Counted from the first letter of the stretch, positions 1 to 6,988 are shown. The stretch: DNA of 7,703 nt from Bacteroidales bacterium (GCA_030600625.1 JAUVLS010000057.1:1-7703), one strand, 5' to 3'. Numbers and translations are program-made. Notes: a model not told the origin generated them from the letters alone.

Positions 1-1
1 A

Positions 2-751
2 CTGCCTAATTTCATAATTAAAATTATCACTATCATATTTAAGCAAAACGCTCTTAATAAGCTTTTTAATGATAATGCAGAATATATTGGAGTTGATTTT
101 CCGCCAAAAGTAGTTGAATACTTAAATATTAATGCTGAGGTTGAAGGTAAGGAAAATTTACCCGATAATGGAAAATGTTTTTTTGTTGCAAACCATCCCT
201 TTGGTTTTTTAGATGGTATAATATTAGCAGCTATTGTAGGAGAAAAATATGGTGATTTAAAGATAATAGGTAATGACTCTTTAAATCATATTGAAAGTTT
301 AAGTCCAATAATTACCGATGTTAATGTTTTTGGTGGAAACAGCAGACAGTATATTACTGAATTAGAAAAACTCTATACTTCCGATACTCCTATTGTAAGT
401 TTTCCTGCGGGTTTGGTTTCAAGAATTAGAAAAAGAAAAATTCAGGATGTAGAATGGAAAAAAAGCTTTATAAAAAAAGCTATTGAAAATCAAAGGGATA
501 TAGTTCCTGTAAAGTTTTATGGAAGAAATTCTATTCTATTTTACACCATATTTTTAGTTAGGCAGATATTTAAAATTAATGCAAGTATAGAATTATCACT
601 TCTTCCACGAGAAATGTTTAGAAAACGTAATAAAACAATTAAAGTTAAAATAGCTAAATCTATTTCATATAAGGAATTTAACAAAGCATCAACACATTAT
701 GAGTATGCACAGATGGTGCGCTCGGTTGTGTATGATTTAGAAAAAAGTTAG
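2..751 (+). CDS. PlsC-like lysophospholipid/aminolipid O-acyltransferase, 3' part (5' end outside the window)
   Basis: The reading frame is open from the window edge to TAG at 749-751, giving 249 residues without the N-terminus; relatives are about 270-280 aa as I recall, so roughly 20-30 residues are missing. The ATG at 413 is internal, because conserved motifs lie well upstream of it. Visible motifs are NHPFGFLDG (H65 to D71, an HX5D form of acyltransferase motif I), GGNSR near residues 111-115, and FPAGLVSR at 134-141 (motif III). The family transfers an acyl chain to a lysolipid or to the hydroxyl of an acylated amino acid at the cytoplasmic membrane. In Bacteroidota this subgroup is usually annotated as a 1-acylglycerol-3-phosphate acyltransferase or hemolysin-like protein, and includes GlsA-type O-acyltransferases of glycine-lipid synthesis. 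Which substrate applies cannot be read from the fragment; the expected GlsB-like partner would lie upstream, off the window. Family is confident, substrate is not. Confidence 0.88.
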   Translation: MPNFIIKIITIIFKQNALNKLFNDNAEYIGVDFPPKVVEYLNINAEVEGKENLPDNGKCFFVANHPFGFLDGIILAAIVGEKYGDLKIIGNDSLNHIESLSPIITDVNVFGGNSRQYITELEKLYTSDTPIVSFPAGLVSRIRKRKIQDVEWKKSFIKKAIENQRDIVPVKFYGRNSILFYTIFLVRQIFKINASIELSLLPREMFRKRNKTIKVKIAKSISYKEFNKASTHYEYAQMVRSVVYDLEKS

Positions 752-849
752 TCAAAATTATTAATATTTAATGATAATAACAATTTGCAAAATATCGATT
801 AGGTATATAAGTTAATATAATCTCGGACTATTTTATTAAAAAAAATATT

Positions 850-2271
850 ATGAAACCAAAAGAATTTATTTTCAAAAAAGCAGTTGATGTCATAATAAAT
901 CAGAAAGGAATAAAAGATATTACTGCAAAAAAGCTTGATAAATATATGTATAAAAAGTTTCGCGACGATGATGAAACTCCAATTAACATGCGTTTGCGCA
1001 GATATCAATTTTATTCAAGCATATTACATACGGCAACAAAAAATCTTGATAAAAATTATTATTCAAAGGTATGTGTAAGTAAATTTATAAAAGTGTTAGT
1101 TGGAGATAAATTAGCTATCAATTCCGGTGATAAAAATAACGAAATTCATGAACGTTATAAAAGTCAATACGGTGGATACCCTCCTCGTTTTATTGTTTTA
1201 TCACCTACTCAAAAATGTAATTTAAAATGTACAGGATGTTATGCGGGAAGCGATAGTTCTACAGTTCCTACATTATCATATTCAACTGTTGACAAAATAA
1301 TAAGTGATGTATATAATATCTTCGGACGAAAATTTATTGTTATCAGTGGTGGTGAACCATTTCTCTATAAAAGCGAAGGAAAAACCTTGTTGAATATTTT
1401 TAAAAAATACAATGATGTACGTTTTCTTGTTTATACCAATGGCACTTTAATTTCCAGGGAAATAGCACAAAAATTATCCGAATTGGGTAATGTTACACTG
1501 GCAATTTCTGTTGAAGGATATGAAGCCGAAACAGATGAAAGAAGAGGAAAAGGAATATACAAGAAAATACTTCAGTCTTTTGATAATTTACGTACAGCGG
1601 GTGTTCCGTTTGGAGTTTCTGTTACAGCCACAAAGAAAAACTACGAGCTTCTGCTTACTGATGACTTTTATGACTTTTATTTCGAGAAACAAGGAGCTTC
1701 ATATATGTGGCAATTTCAATTTATGCCTATAGGAAGAGGAAAAGAAACTTTCGATTTAGTGGTAGAACCTAAACATAGAATGGAATTATATAAAATCTGG
1801 AAAAGGTTAATGGAATTAAAAAAATATCCTGTTGCAGATTTCTGGAATAGTGCTTTAATAAGCAATGGCTGCATGGCTTATGGTAACAATAACGGTTATC
1901 TTTATATCGACTGGAATGGAAATGTTATGCCTTGCGTATTTGTTCCGTATTATGAAGATAATATTATAGAACTGTATAAAGAAGGGAAAAGTTTAGCCGA
2001 TGCAACAACATCACAATTAATGGATAGAGGCAGAAAATGGCAATGTACACATTATCCTTCAGATGGTAATAATCATTTAACTCCATGTTCAATAAGAGAC
2101 CATTATAAAAACTTTACTGAAAATATTTTAACAGAAAATTCAAAGCCACAAAACAAACCGGCAGAAGAAGCAATGAATGATAAAAAGTATTATCAACTAA
2201 TGACAGAATATGATGACGATTTAGAAAAATTATCAAAAGAAGTAATAATAAATGAAGTAAATCAATTTTAA
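850..2271 (+). CDS. Radical SAM protein with C-terminal SPASM/twitch-like cysteine region, substrate unknown
   Basis: The 473-aa protein has an N-terminal extension (about 1-110) with no motif I recognise. A radical SAM core follows, beginning near PPRFIVLSPTQKCNLKC. The [4Fe-4S]/SAM site is C123-X3-C127-X2-C130 followed by Y, and the SAM-binding SGGEP is at 166-170. The C-terminal region has C341-X15-G357-X4-C362, the first half of a SPASM motif, then only C399 and C413 (in TPCSIRDHY). This suggests one auxiliary cluster rather than the usual two. The last 50 or so residues are charged and probably poorly structured. Such enzymes generate a 5'-deoxyadenosyl radical; SPASM members often modify peptides or proteins, but this subfamily has no function I can name. 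The ATG at 850 follows an A-rich leader without a Shine-Dalgarno. The LolA-like gene starts 33 nt downstream, so the two are probably co-transcribed. No short precursor-peptide gene is adjacent. Confidence 0.93.
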   Translation: MKPKEFIFKKAVDVIINQKGIKDITAKKLDKYMYKKFRDDDETPINMRLRRYQFYSSILHTATKNLDKNYYSKVCVSKFIKVLVGDKLAINSGDKNNEIHERYKSQYGGYPPRFIVLSPTQKCNLKCTGCYAGSDSSTVPTLSYSTVDKIISDVYNIFGRKFIVISGGEPFLYKSEGKTLLNIFKKYNDVRFLVYTNGTLISREIAQKLSELGNVTLAISVEGYEAETDERRGKGIYKKILQSFDNLRTAGVPFGVSVTATKKNYELLLTDDFYDFYFEKQGASYMWQFQFMPIGRGKETFDLVVEPKHRMELYKIWKRLMELKKYPVADFWNSALISNGCMAYGNNNGYLYIDWNGNVMPCVFVPYYEDNIIELYKEGKSLADATTSQLMDRGRKWQCTHYPSDGNNHLTPCSIRDHYKNFTENILTENSKPQNKPAEEAMNDKKYYQLMTEYDDDLEKLSKEVIINEVNQF

Positions 2272-2304
2272 TTTAATAAATATTTAATATTAAAAACAAA
2301 AAAG

Positions 2305-3039
2305 ATGAGAAATTTAAAATTATCAGTATTAGTAAGTGCATTATTCCTTTTAGCAGGATTTAATATAAACGCACAAGATGCAAACACTATTTTAAAAAAT
2401 GTGGACGATGTAATGTATTCTCCAAAAGATATGACAGGGAAAACAAAAATTGTTCTAATTGATAAAGCTGGAAAAGAAAAAACACGTGAAGCAAATATTA
2501 TTCAGAAAGGAACAGATAAACGTATTTTTAGATTTACTGCACCTTCGTCGCAAGCAGGGATTGCTGTTTTATCCTTACCAAACGATGTAATGTATTTATA
2601 CATGCCTGCATATGGTAAAGAAAGAAGAATATCATCATCAGTAAAAAATCAAAAATTTGCAGGTACAGACTTTTCTTACGATGATATGGAAGCTAAACCA
2701 AATGCTGAAAAGTATACTCCAAAATTACTTAAAACAGAAGGAGATGTTTACTTTTTAGAATTAACTCCGAAGTCACAAAAATCAGAGTACTCAAAAGTTA
2801 TAATGAAAGTTCATAAAACAAATTTTTACCCTGTTTCAGCAGAATTTTACGATAAAGGAAACAAAAAAATTAAAGAGGGTAAATCTGTTTATGTAAAAAT
2901 AGGTAATTACTGGAATGCACAAGAAATGACTATGACAGATCTTAAAAAGAATCATAAAACTAAAATGATTATGTCTGATGTAAAATATGACCAGGGCCTT
3001 TCAGATGAGGAATTTACTGTAAGAAAATTAAAACGATAA
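2305..3039 (+). CDS. Exported LolA-like protein (outer membrane lipoprotein-sorting protein family)
   Basis: This 244-aa protein has a clear Sec signal peptide: basic MRNLK, a hydrophobic stretch at about 6-19, and probable cleavage in the NAQD segment after A23. No lipobox cysteine is present, so a soluble periplasmic protein is expected. The mature part resembles the COG2834/LolA-like family used for 'outer membrane lipoprotein-sorting protein' annotations: an early DVMYSPKDMTGK segment, MYLYMPAYGKERRI at about 96-109, and FAGTDFSYDDM at about 118-128, a pattern I associate with this family. The fold is an open beta-barrel that binds acyl chains or lipids, but the family name overstates what is known; most members, including this one, lack a proven cargo. 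In other genomes relatives often sit beside RND/MMPL exporters; here the neighbour is the radical SAM gene 33 nt upstream. The start follows an A-rich leader (AAAAACAAAAAAG) typical of Bacteroidota. A hairpin with a T-run lies just after the stop. Confidence 0.88.
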   Translation: MRNLKLSVLVSALFLLAGFNINAQDANTILKNVDDVMYSPKDMTGKTKIVLIDKAGKEKTREANIIQKGTDKRIFRFTAPSSQAGIAVLSLPNDVMYLYMPAYGKERRISSSVKNQKFAGTDFSYDDMEAKPNAEKYTPKLLKTEGDVYFLELTPKSQKSEYSKVIMKVHKTNFYPVSAEFYDKGNKKIKEGKSVYVKIGNYWNAQEMTMTDLKKNHKTKMIMSDVKYDQGLSDEEFTVRKLKR

Positions 3040-3047
3040 TAAGTAAG

Positions 3048-3116
3048 CTTTAGGGGAGTAAATTGTTCGATTTTGTTCTTCCATAAAATAAGAGATAAAT
3101 TCTCCCCCAAAGTTTT
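3048..3116 (+). terminator. Probable intrinsic terminator after the LolA-like gene
   Basis: The left arm CTTTAGGGGAG (3048-3058) pairs with the right arm CTCCCCCAAAG (3102-3112), with one A/C mismatch, and the right arm is followed at once by TTTT (3113-3116). Pairing can extend inward through AAATT-type segments, leaving a loop of about 30 nt. The G/C runs stand out in very AT-rich surroundings and the hairpin begins 9 nt after the stop codon. The long loop and short T-run make it weaker than a textbook terminator, but its position between the two gene blocks fits. Confidence 0.6.
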
Positions 3117-3140
3117 AATATTCTGTATTCATTATTCGAT

Positions 3141-3197
3141 ATTTATAAATAACAGACTATGAGTTAACTACAAAAATATAAACACACGAAACGTCCA
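3141..3197 (+). repeat. Direct repeat, copy 1 (decayed duplicate of the patatin leader and start)
   Basis: Aligned without gaps to 3352-3408 at a fixed offset of 211 nt, 41 of 57 positions are identical. The best part is AACACACGAAAC at 3181-3192 against AACACATGAAAC at 3392-3403, so the position matching the patatin ATG is ACG here. The frame that follows runs only 30 codons to TGA at 3276-3278 and does not resemble a patatin beyond a K-x-P near the start. It looks like an old duplication of the leader, now non-coding. AT-rich composition raises the chance level, so this is a moderate call. Confidence 0.45.
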
Positions 3198-3276
3198 CGA
3201 CCAAAGACAATAGCAATTTTAGATATTAGATTTATATTTAATTTGGACACACAAGGGAATGATTATAGTGAAACTT

Positions 3277-3335
3277 GAAATTGGGAAGAAACCAAATTTT
3301 CTATATACACCCCAAATTTCTAATTTCCAATTTCT
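3277..3335. repeat. Inverted-repeat element made of AATTTCY heptamers
   Basis: The right side holds three head-to-tail heptamers: AATTTCT (3315-3321), AATTTCC (3322-3328) and AATTTCT (3329-3335). The left side is a degenerate inverted copy: GAAATTGG at 3277-3284 pairs perfectly with CCAATTTC at 3327-3334, and AAATTT occurs at 3294-3299 and 3314-3319. The RNA could form an imperfect hairpin in the untranslated leader upstream of the patatin gene. It may be a palindromic repeat scattered in the genome or a leader structure; a single copy cannot decide. Confidence 0.5.
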
Positions 3336-3351
3336 GATTATGGATTCAAAA

Positions 3352-3408
3352 AAATATAAATAACTAAGCATCAGTCAATTATAACAATACGAACACATGA
3401 AACAACCA
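3352..3408 (+). repeat. Direct repeat, copy 2 (active patatin leader including its start codon)
   Basis: This is the partner of 3141-3197, with 41 of 57 positions identical and no gaps. It covers the last 45 nt upstream of the first patatin gene plus its first four codons. Its AACACATGAAAC core contains the ATG that is used. Confidence 0.45.
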
Positions 3409-4287
3409 GTATCATTAGTATTATCAAGTGGTGGTGCAAGAGGTGTAGCACACATTGGCGTAATTAAAGAACTTGAAAAACAAGGTTTTGAAATTAAATC
3501 TATTGCAGGAACATCTATGGGTGCTTTAGTGGGAGGAATGTATGCTACCGGTAAACTTGATGTTTATAAAGAATGGATGTGTTCTTTAGATAAAATGGAT
3601 GTTTTTAAACTTATTGATTTTACATTTAGTAGTAATGGGATTATGAAGGGTGATAAAATACTAAGAGAAATGAAAAAGATGATTCCCGACAGAAAAATTG
3701 AAGATCTTCCAATACCATATTCAGCTATTGCAACTGATATTATTAATAGCAAAGAAGTGATTTTTGAAAGTGGAAGTTTGTACGATGCCATTAGGGCTTC
3801 CATATCTATTCCAACAGTATTTATACCATTTAACAAAGATGGATTCCAATTAATTGATGGGGGAGTTTTAAACCCAATTCCAATTAACAGGGTTAAAAGG
3901 TTTGATGATGATATTTTAGTAGTAGTTAATGTAAATGCACGTGTTGCAAATGGTACCCCACAAATACCTGATAATAATAATCACGAAGAAAAAAAATATT
4001 CAAAGTATATAAATTCAATAATAAATAAACTCAATTATTTTATACCGAAACATGAAACTGATAAACTTGGGTATTTCAATTTATTAAATAAAACAACAGG
4101 TTTAATGCTTCATCAGATATCTTTAATGACTCTCGAAAAATATCAGCCTGATATTTTAATAAATATTTCAAAAGACTCTTTTGGAACCTATGATTTTTAT
4201 AAATCAAAAAAATTAATTAAGGTAGGTAAAAATGCCACAATACAGGCTATTAATAGATTTAACACAATTGAATCAGATAAAAATTAA
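3397..4287 (+). CDS. Patatin-like phospholipase, first of a tandem pair
   Basis: This 296-aa protein is a serine lipid acyl hydrolase of the RssA/NTE-type patatin family (COG1752). The oxyanion-hole loop is SSGGARG at residues 10-16, the nucleophile elbow is GTSMG (38-42) with Ser40, and the catalytic Asp is D154 in DGG (154-156), so the Ser-Asp dyad is intact. Length matches simple cytosolic patatins. There is no signal peptide, transmembrane segment or C-terminal beta-barrel (unlike PlpD-type proteins), so it should act inside the cell, probably at the cytoplasmic membrane. Patatins release free fatty acids from phospholipids or other acyl lipids; the actual substrate is unknown. It begins a tight run with a second patatin 8 nt downstream and a fatty acid kinase after that, which points to use of the released fatty acids. 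The start agrees with the paralogue (MKQP in both). The leader has no Shine-Dalgarno and is partly duplicated upstream. Confidence 0.93.
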   Translation: MKQPVSLVLSSGGARGVAHIGVIKELEKQGFEIKSIAGTSMGALVGGMYATGKLDVYKEWMCSLDKMDVFKLIDFTFSSNGIMKGDKILREMKKMIPDRKIEDLPIPYSAIATDIINSKEVIFESGSLYDAIRASISIPTVFIPFNKDGFQLIDGGVLNPIPINRVKRFDDDILVVVNVNARVANGTPQIPDNNNHEEKKYSKYINSIINKLNYFIPKHETDKLGYFNLLNKTTGLMLHQISLMTLEKYQPDILINISKDSFGTYDFYKSKKLIKVGKNATIQAINRFNTIESDKN

Positions 4288-4295
4288 ACTAACAG

Positions 4296-5180
4296 ATGAA
4301 ACAGCCAATATCATTAGTTCTTTCAGGAGGTGCTGCAAGAGGATTAGCACACATAGGTGTTATTGAAGAATTAGAAGAACAAGGTTTTGAAATAAAATCT
4401 ATTGCCGGAAATTCAATGGGTGCTTTTATTGCCGCAATGTATGCAATGGATAAATTACAGGAATATAAAGAATGGATTTTAACATTAGATAAAAAAGAGG
4501 TATTTAAGCTTATTGATTTTACTTTCAGTTCACAAGGCTTAATAAAAGGAGATAGGATTTTTAATAAAATGAAATCATTTTTCCCTGACAAAAATATTGA
4601 AGACCTGAAAATACCTTATGTAGCTGTTGCCGCCGACATCACAAATATGAATGAAGTAGTATTTACTAAAGGCAGTATATATAATGCAATAAGAGCTTCA
4701 GTTGCAATACCGACAATTTTTACGCCTGCTAAAAAAGGCAATGACATATTAGTTGACGGAGGTGTTGTTAATCCTATTCCCTTAAATCGTGTTAAGCGAA
4801 TAGAGGGAGATATTTTAATTGCTTCTTATGTAAATGCGAGTATCCCTTATGATAAGCCGGTGTTAAACAAAAAAGATGAAAAAAGAAAAAACTCTGTTTA
4901 TAAGCAAAAAATCAAAGAATTTAAAAATAAATTAAATGGGATATTGCCAAAAAACAGTAAAACGAAGCTAAATTATTTCACATTATTAAATAAATCAACA
5001 GGTTTACTTACTCATAGTTTATCACTTATGAATATCGAAAAATACAAACCCGATATTCTGATAAACATTTCACGTCATTCAGGAGGAACATTTGATTTTT
5101 TTAGAGCTGAAGAATTAATAGAAACAGGCAGACTGGCTGCAAGAAATAGTATTAACGATTATAAAACCAGGCTTCTATGA
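4296..5180 (+). CDS. Patatin-like phospholipase, second of a tandem pair
   Basis: This 294-aa paralogue of the preceding gene is about 64% identical over the first 180 or so residues in a hand alignment and clearly less similar after residue 185. Its oxyanion loop is SGGAARG (10-16), the nucleophile is Ser40 in GNSMG (38-42) and the acid is D154 in DGG (154-156), all at the same numbers as in the first copy, so it should be active. It has no signal peptide or membrane segment. It differs from its neighbour in the oxyanion loop (GAARG rather than GGARG) and in a more lysine-rich stretch at about 187-215, which could alter substrate preference or membrane contact. It starts 8 nt after the upstream stop, and its own TGA (5178-5180) overlaps the ATG of the FakA-like gene, so the two are probably translationally coupled. 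It arose by gene duplication and has been kept intact. Confidence 0.93.
   Translation: MKQPISLVLSGGAARGLAHIGVIEELEEQGFEIKSIAGNSMGAFIAAMYAMDKLQEYKEWILTLDKKEVFKLIDFTFSSQGLIKGDRIFNKMKSFFPDKNIEDLKIPYVAVAADITNMNEVVFTKGSIYNAIRASVAIPTIFTPAKKGNDILVDGGVVNPIPLNRVKRIEGDILIASYVNASIPYDKPVLNKKDEKRKNSVYKQKIKEFKNKLNGILPKNSKTKLNYFTLLNKSTGLLTHSLSLMNIEKYKPDILINISRHSGGTFDFFRAEELIETGRLAARNSINDYKTRLL
5177..5180 (+). promoter_or_regulatory. ATGA stop-start overlap coupling the second patatin to the FakA-like gene
   Basis: The start ATG (5177-5179) overlaps the patatin stop TGA (5178-5180). A weak CAGG lies a few nt upstream. This overlap usually implies translational coupling by ribosome re-initiation, and supports the chosen start of the kinase gene. 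Confidence 0.7.
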
Positions 5181-6988
5181 TCCAACCAGAAAATAGAATA
5201 GCAATAATAAAAGAAAGAATCGAGAATATTTACAAGTATCTTCATCGGCATAAAGAATATTTAAACAGGCTAAATGTCTTTCCTGTCCCTGATGGTGATA
5301 CCGGCCTTAATATGACCTTTACCATACAAGGTGCTTTGGCAAACATGCAGGATTATGAAAAAGAATCAATTTCAACAGGAGAATACTTGAAAAATTTTGC
5401 AGAACAAATGCTCCTGAACAGCAGGGGGTGTTCAGGGGTAATTTTATCTCTTTATTGTCAGGGCATTTCGCAAGTAGTTGAAAATAGCGACTTTTCTAAG
5501 GAAAATATATTTAAAGCTCTTGAAAACGGATGTAAAAATGCTTATGAAGGTACTGAAAATCCAAAGGAAGGAACTATGCTTACTTTAATGCGTGAATTTA
5601 AAGAAAAGTATGGTGAAATTATGAAAGAAGAAGATGACCCCGCAATTATTATAAAAAGATGTATCCCTTATTTAAAAGAGGTTCTTAAAAAAACTCCGGA
5701 TATGTTACCTGTATTAAAACAAGCTGGTGTTGTAGATTCCGGCGGTGCAGGATTTCTTATTATTCTTCAGGGAATTAACAGAGAATTAAAATTTAACGAA
5801 TTAGCTCTTAGTAGTTTACCTGTTTCAATTATACTTAATATAAACAGAACTACAAGAGAACTCTTGAACAGCAAGTTGTCAGATTTAAAAAAAAGCTCTT
5901 TTACTGCTCTGCTTTTGCATATTGCTGTTGATAAAATTCCCAATATCCGACTACAAAAAATTATTCAGGAGGCCAAACATATAATAAATAATCTGCAAAT
6001 TAACGGGAACAGATTATTACATAAAAAAACAATTATTGATGATTTGGAAAACATGGAAAATTCATGGAATCCGGAAATTAAACAAAGATATTGTACAGAG
6101 TTTATTTTAAAAACAAACAAAATATCATCGAGAAAACAAATAAAAGAAATTATCGGCGAGTACGGAGACAGCCTGATAATACTTAACAGCGGCGATAAAT
6201 ATAAAGTTCATATACATACAAATAAACCGAATTCTATTTTTAAATATATTTCAAAATATGGTGAACTTGTATTTACCAAAGTAGATGATATGAAAAAACA
6301 ACACAGAAACCTCATAAGCAATGATACTATTGATTACGAAAGAGAAAAAAGTGTTTTCTGTATTGTTTCCGGTGAAGGATTTCAAAAAATTCTTAAAGAA
6401 CTCGGCGCTGATGATGTATTATGCTATGGTAAAAATAAACCATCAGTAAACAGGCTGGTTAAGGAATTAGACAGGTTGAAAACTAAAAATATTATTCTTG
6501 CTGCCGATGATAAAGATATTTTAATGTCACTTAAATATGCTGCCTCACTCAGTAAATCAAATGTTAGTATTGTTGAATCTAATAATGTCATATCTCTTAT
6601 AAGTATGATGATGAGTATTTCAAAAGAATTAGATATTACCACTATGTTTGAATCAATAATGAGCAGTCTTAATGATATTCGTTTTTGCGGAATTGCCAGG
6701 GCTGTCAGAAATACTACAACAAAAGATGGTAAAAAAGTAAACAAAAATGATTTTTTCGCAATTTATAACGGAAAAATTATTCTTTCAGATAAAAATATAG
6801 AACAACTTATAAATAATGCAATTAAAGAACTGGTAAAAGAAGAAAGTTTGGTGTCAATATACAAAGGTATTCTTGCAAAAAAACAAAAAAGCATTATTCC
6901 GGAATTGAAAAATTCTTTTCCTGAATTTGAATTTGAGGAATACTACGGAGGGCAATATCAATATCATTATTATATAAGCTTTGAATAA
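5177..6988 (+). CDS. fakA: FakA/YloV-type fatty acid kinase (DAK2/DhaL domain protein)
   Basis: This 603-aa protein has the three-part layout of FakA. (1) An N-terminal DhaL/DAK2 kinase domain (about 1-205) with VFPVPDGDTG at 34-43; D39 and D41 are the Mg/ATP-binding aspartates. It also has RGCSGVILS at 83-91 and GVVDSGGAGF at 184-193. (2) A middle domain with YCTEF (C306) and VHIHT (H345, H347), the Cys/His set I recall as zinc ligands in S. aureus FakA, then KYGEL and KQH. (3) A C-terminal domain with VSGEGF (397-402), LGADDVL, NKPS (420-423) and the terminal GGQ...YYISFE. With a FakB carrier, FakA phosphorylates a bound fatty acid to an acyl-phosphate, which PlsY/PlsX can use. Oddities are GCSG where GNSG is usual, and an extra stretch of about 60 residues between the kinase and middle domains, making it longer than the roughly 550 aa norm. 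Its gene overlaps the second patatin and precedes a DegV/FakB gene. Dihydroxyacetone kinase activity is unlikely. Confidence 0.88.
   Translation: MIQPENRIAIIKERIENIYKYLHRHKEYLNRLNVFPVPDGDTGLNMTFTIQGALANMQDYEKESISTGEYLKNFAEQMLLNSRGCSGVILSLYCQGISQVVENSDFSKENIFKALENGCKNAYEGTENPKEGTMLTLMREFKEKYGEIMKEEDDPAIIIKRCIPYLKEVLKKTPDMLPVLKQAGVVDSGGAGFLIILQGINRELKFNELALSSLPVSIILNINRTTRELLNSKLSDLKKSSFTALLLHIAVDKIPNIRLQKIIQEAKHIINNLQINGNRLLHKKTIIDDLENMENSWNPEIKQRYCTEFILKTNKISSRKQIKEIIGEYGDSLIILNSGDKYKVHIHTNKPNSIFKYISKYGELVFTKVDDMKKQHRNLISNDTIDYEREKSVFCIVSGEGFQKILKELGADDVLCYGKNKPSVNRLVKELDRLKTKNIILAADDKDILMSLKYAASLSKSNVSIVESNNVISLISMMMSISKELDITTMFESIMSSLNDIRFCGIARAVRNTTTKDGKKVNKNDFFAIYNGKIILSDKNIEQLINNAIKELVKEESLVSIYKGILAKKQKSIIPELKNSFPEFEFEEYYGGQYQYHYYISFE

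Larger units (their letters stand above)
3040..3396. other. 357-nt intergenic region between the two gene blocks
   Basis: No credible protein-coding gene is seen here; open frames are short and AT-biased. The region contains, in order, a probable terminator hairpin (3048-3116), a first diverged copy of the patatin leader (3141-3197), an AATTTCY heptamer/inverted-repeat element (3277-3335) and the second leader copy that runs into the patatin start (3352-3408). The promoter of the patatin-FakA operon should lie here, but I found no convincing Bacteroidota -33 TTTG / -7 TAnnTTTG pair. A TAATTTGG at about 3239-3246 is only a partial match to the -7 element and lacks an upstream TTTG at the right distance. 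Confidence 0.7.

Noticed and set aside
413..751. A separate 112-residue protein starting at ATG 413
   Set aside because: The same frame is open back to the window edge and carries HX5D and most of FPAGLVSR upstream of or across this ATG; it is an internal Met of the truncated acyltransferase.
752..849. A RiPP precursor peptide gene next to the radical SAM enzyme
   Set aside because: The 98-nt gap upstream and the 33-nt gap downstream (2272-2304) hold no start-to-stop frame of plausible precursor length.
799..1008. Minus-strand 69-residue open frame over the radical SAM start
   Set aside because: It is antisense to a well-supported gene, has low-complexity F/I/N-rich content and no recognisable motif.
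1490..1732. Plus-strand 80-residue open frame inside the radical SAM gene
   Set aside because: It is an alternative frame fully inside the radical SAM gene, with no domain and no leader.
2272..2294. TTTAATA...TATTAAA inverted repeat as a terminator between the radical SAM and LolA-like genes
   Set aside because: The stem is only A/T pairs with no T-run after it; in this base composition such palindromes are expected by chance.
3186..3278. A 30-codon frame starting at ACG as a small gene or patatin pseudogene
   Set aside because: It has no ATG/GTG/TTG start, and beyond a K-x-P near its beginning it does not match the patatin sequence; treated only as part of the leader duplication.
3564..4591. 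Two minus-strand open frames of 90 and 100 residues antisense to the patatins (3564-3836 and 4289-4591)
   Set aside because: They resemble each other only because the patatin genes they mirror are paralogues; no independent motif or start signal.
6424..6744. Minus-strand 106-residue open frame antisense to the FakA-like gene
   Set aside because: Its hydrophobic look comes from the AT-rich antisense of K/D/I codons; the sense strand encodes conserved FakA C-terminal motifs.
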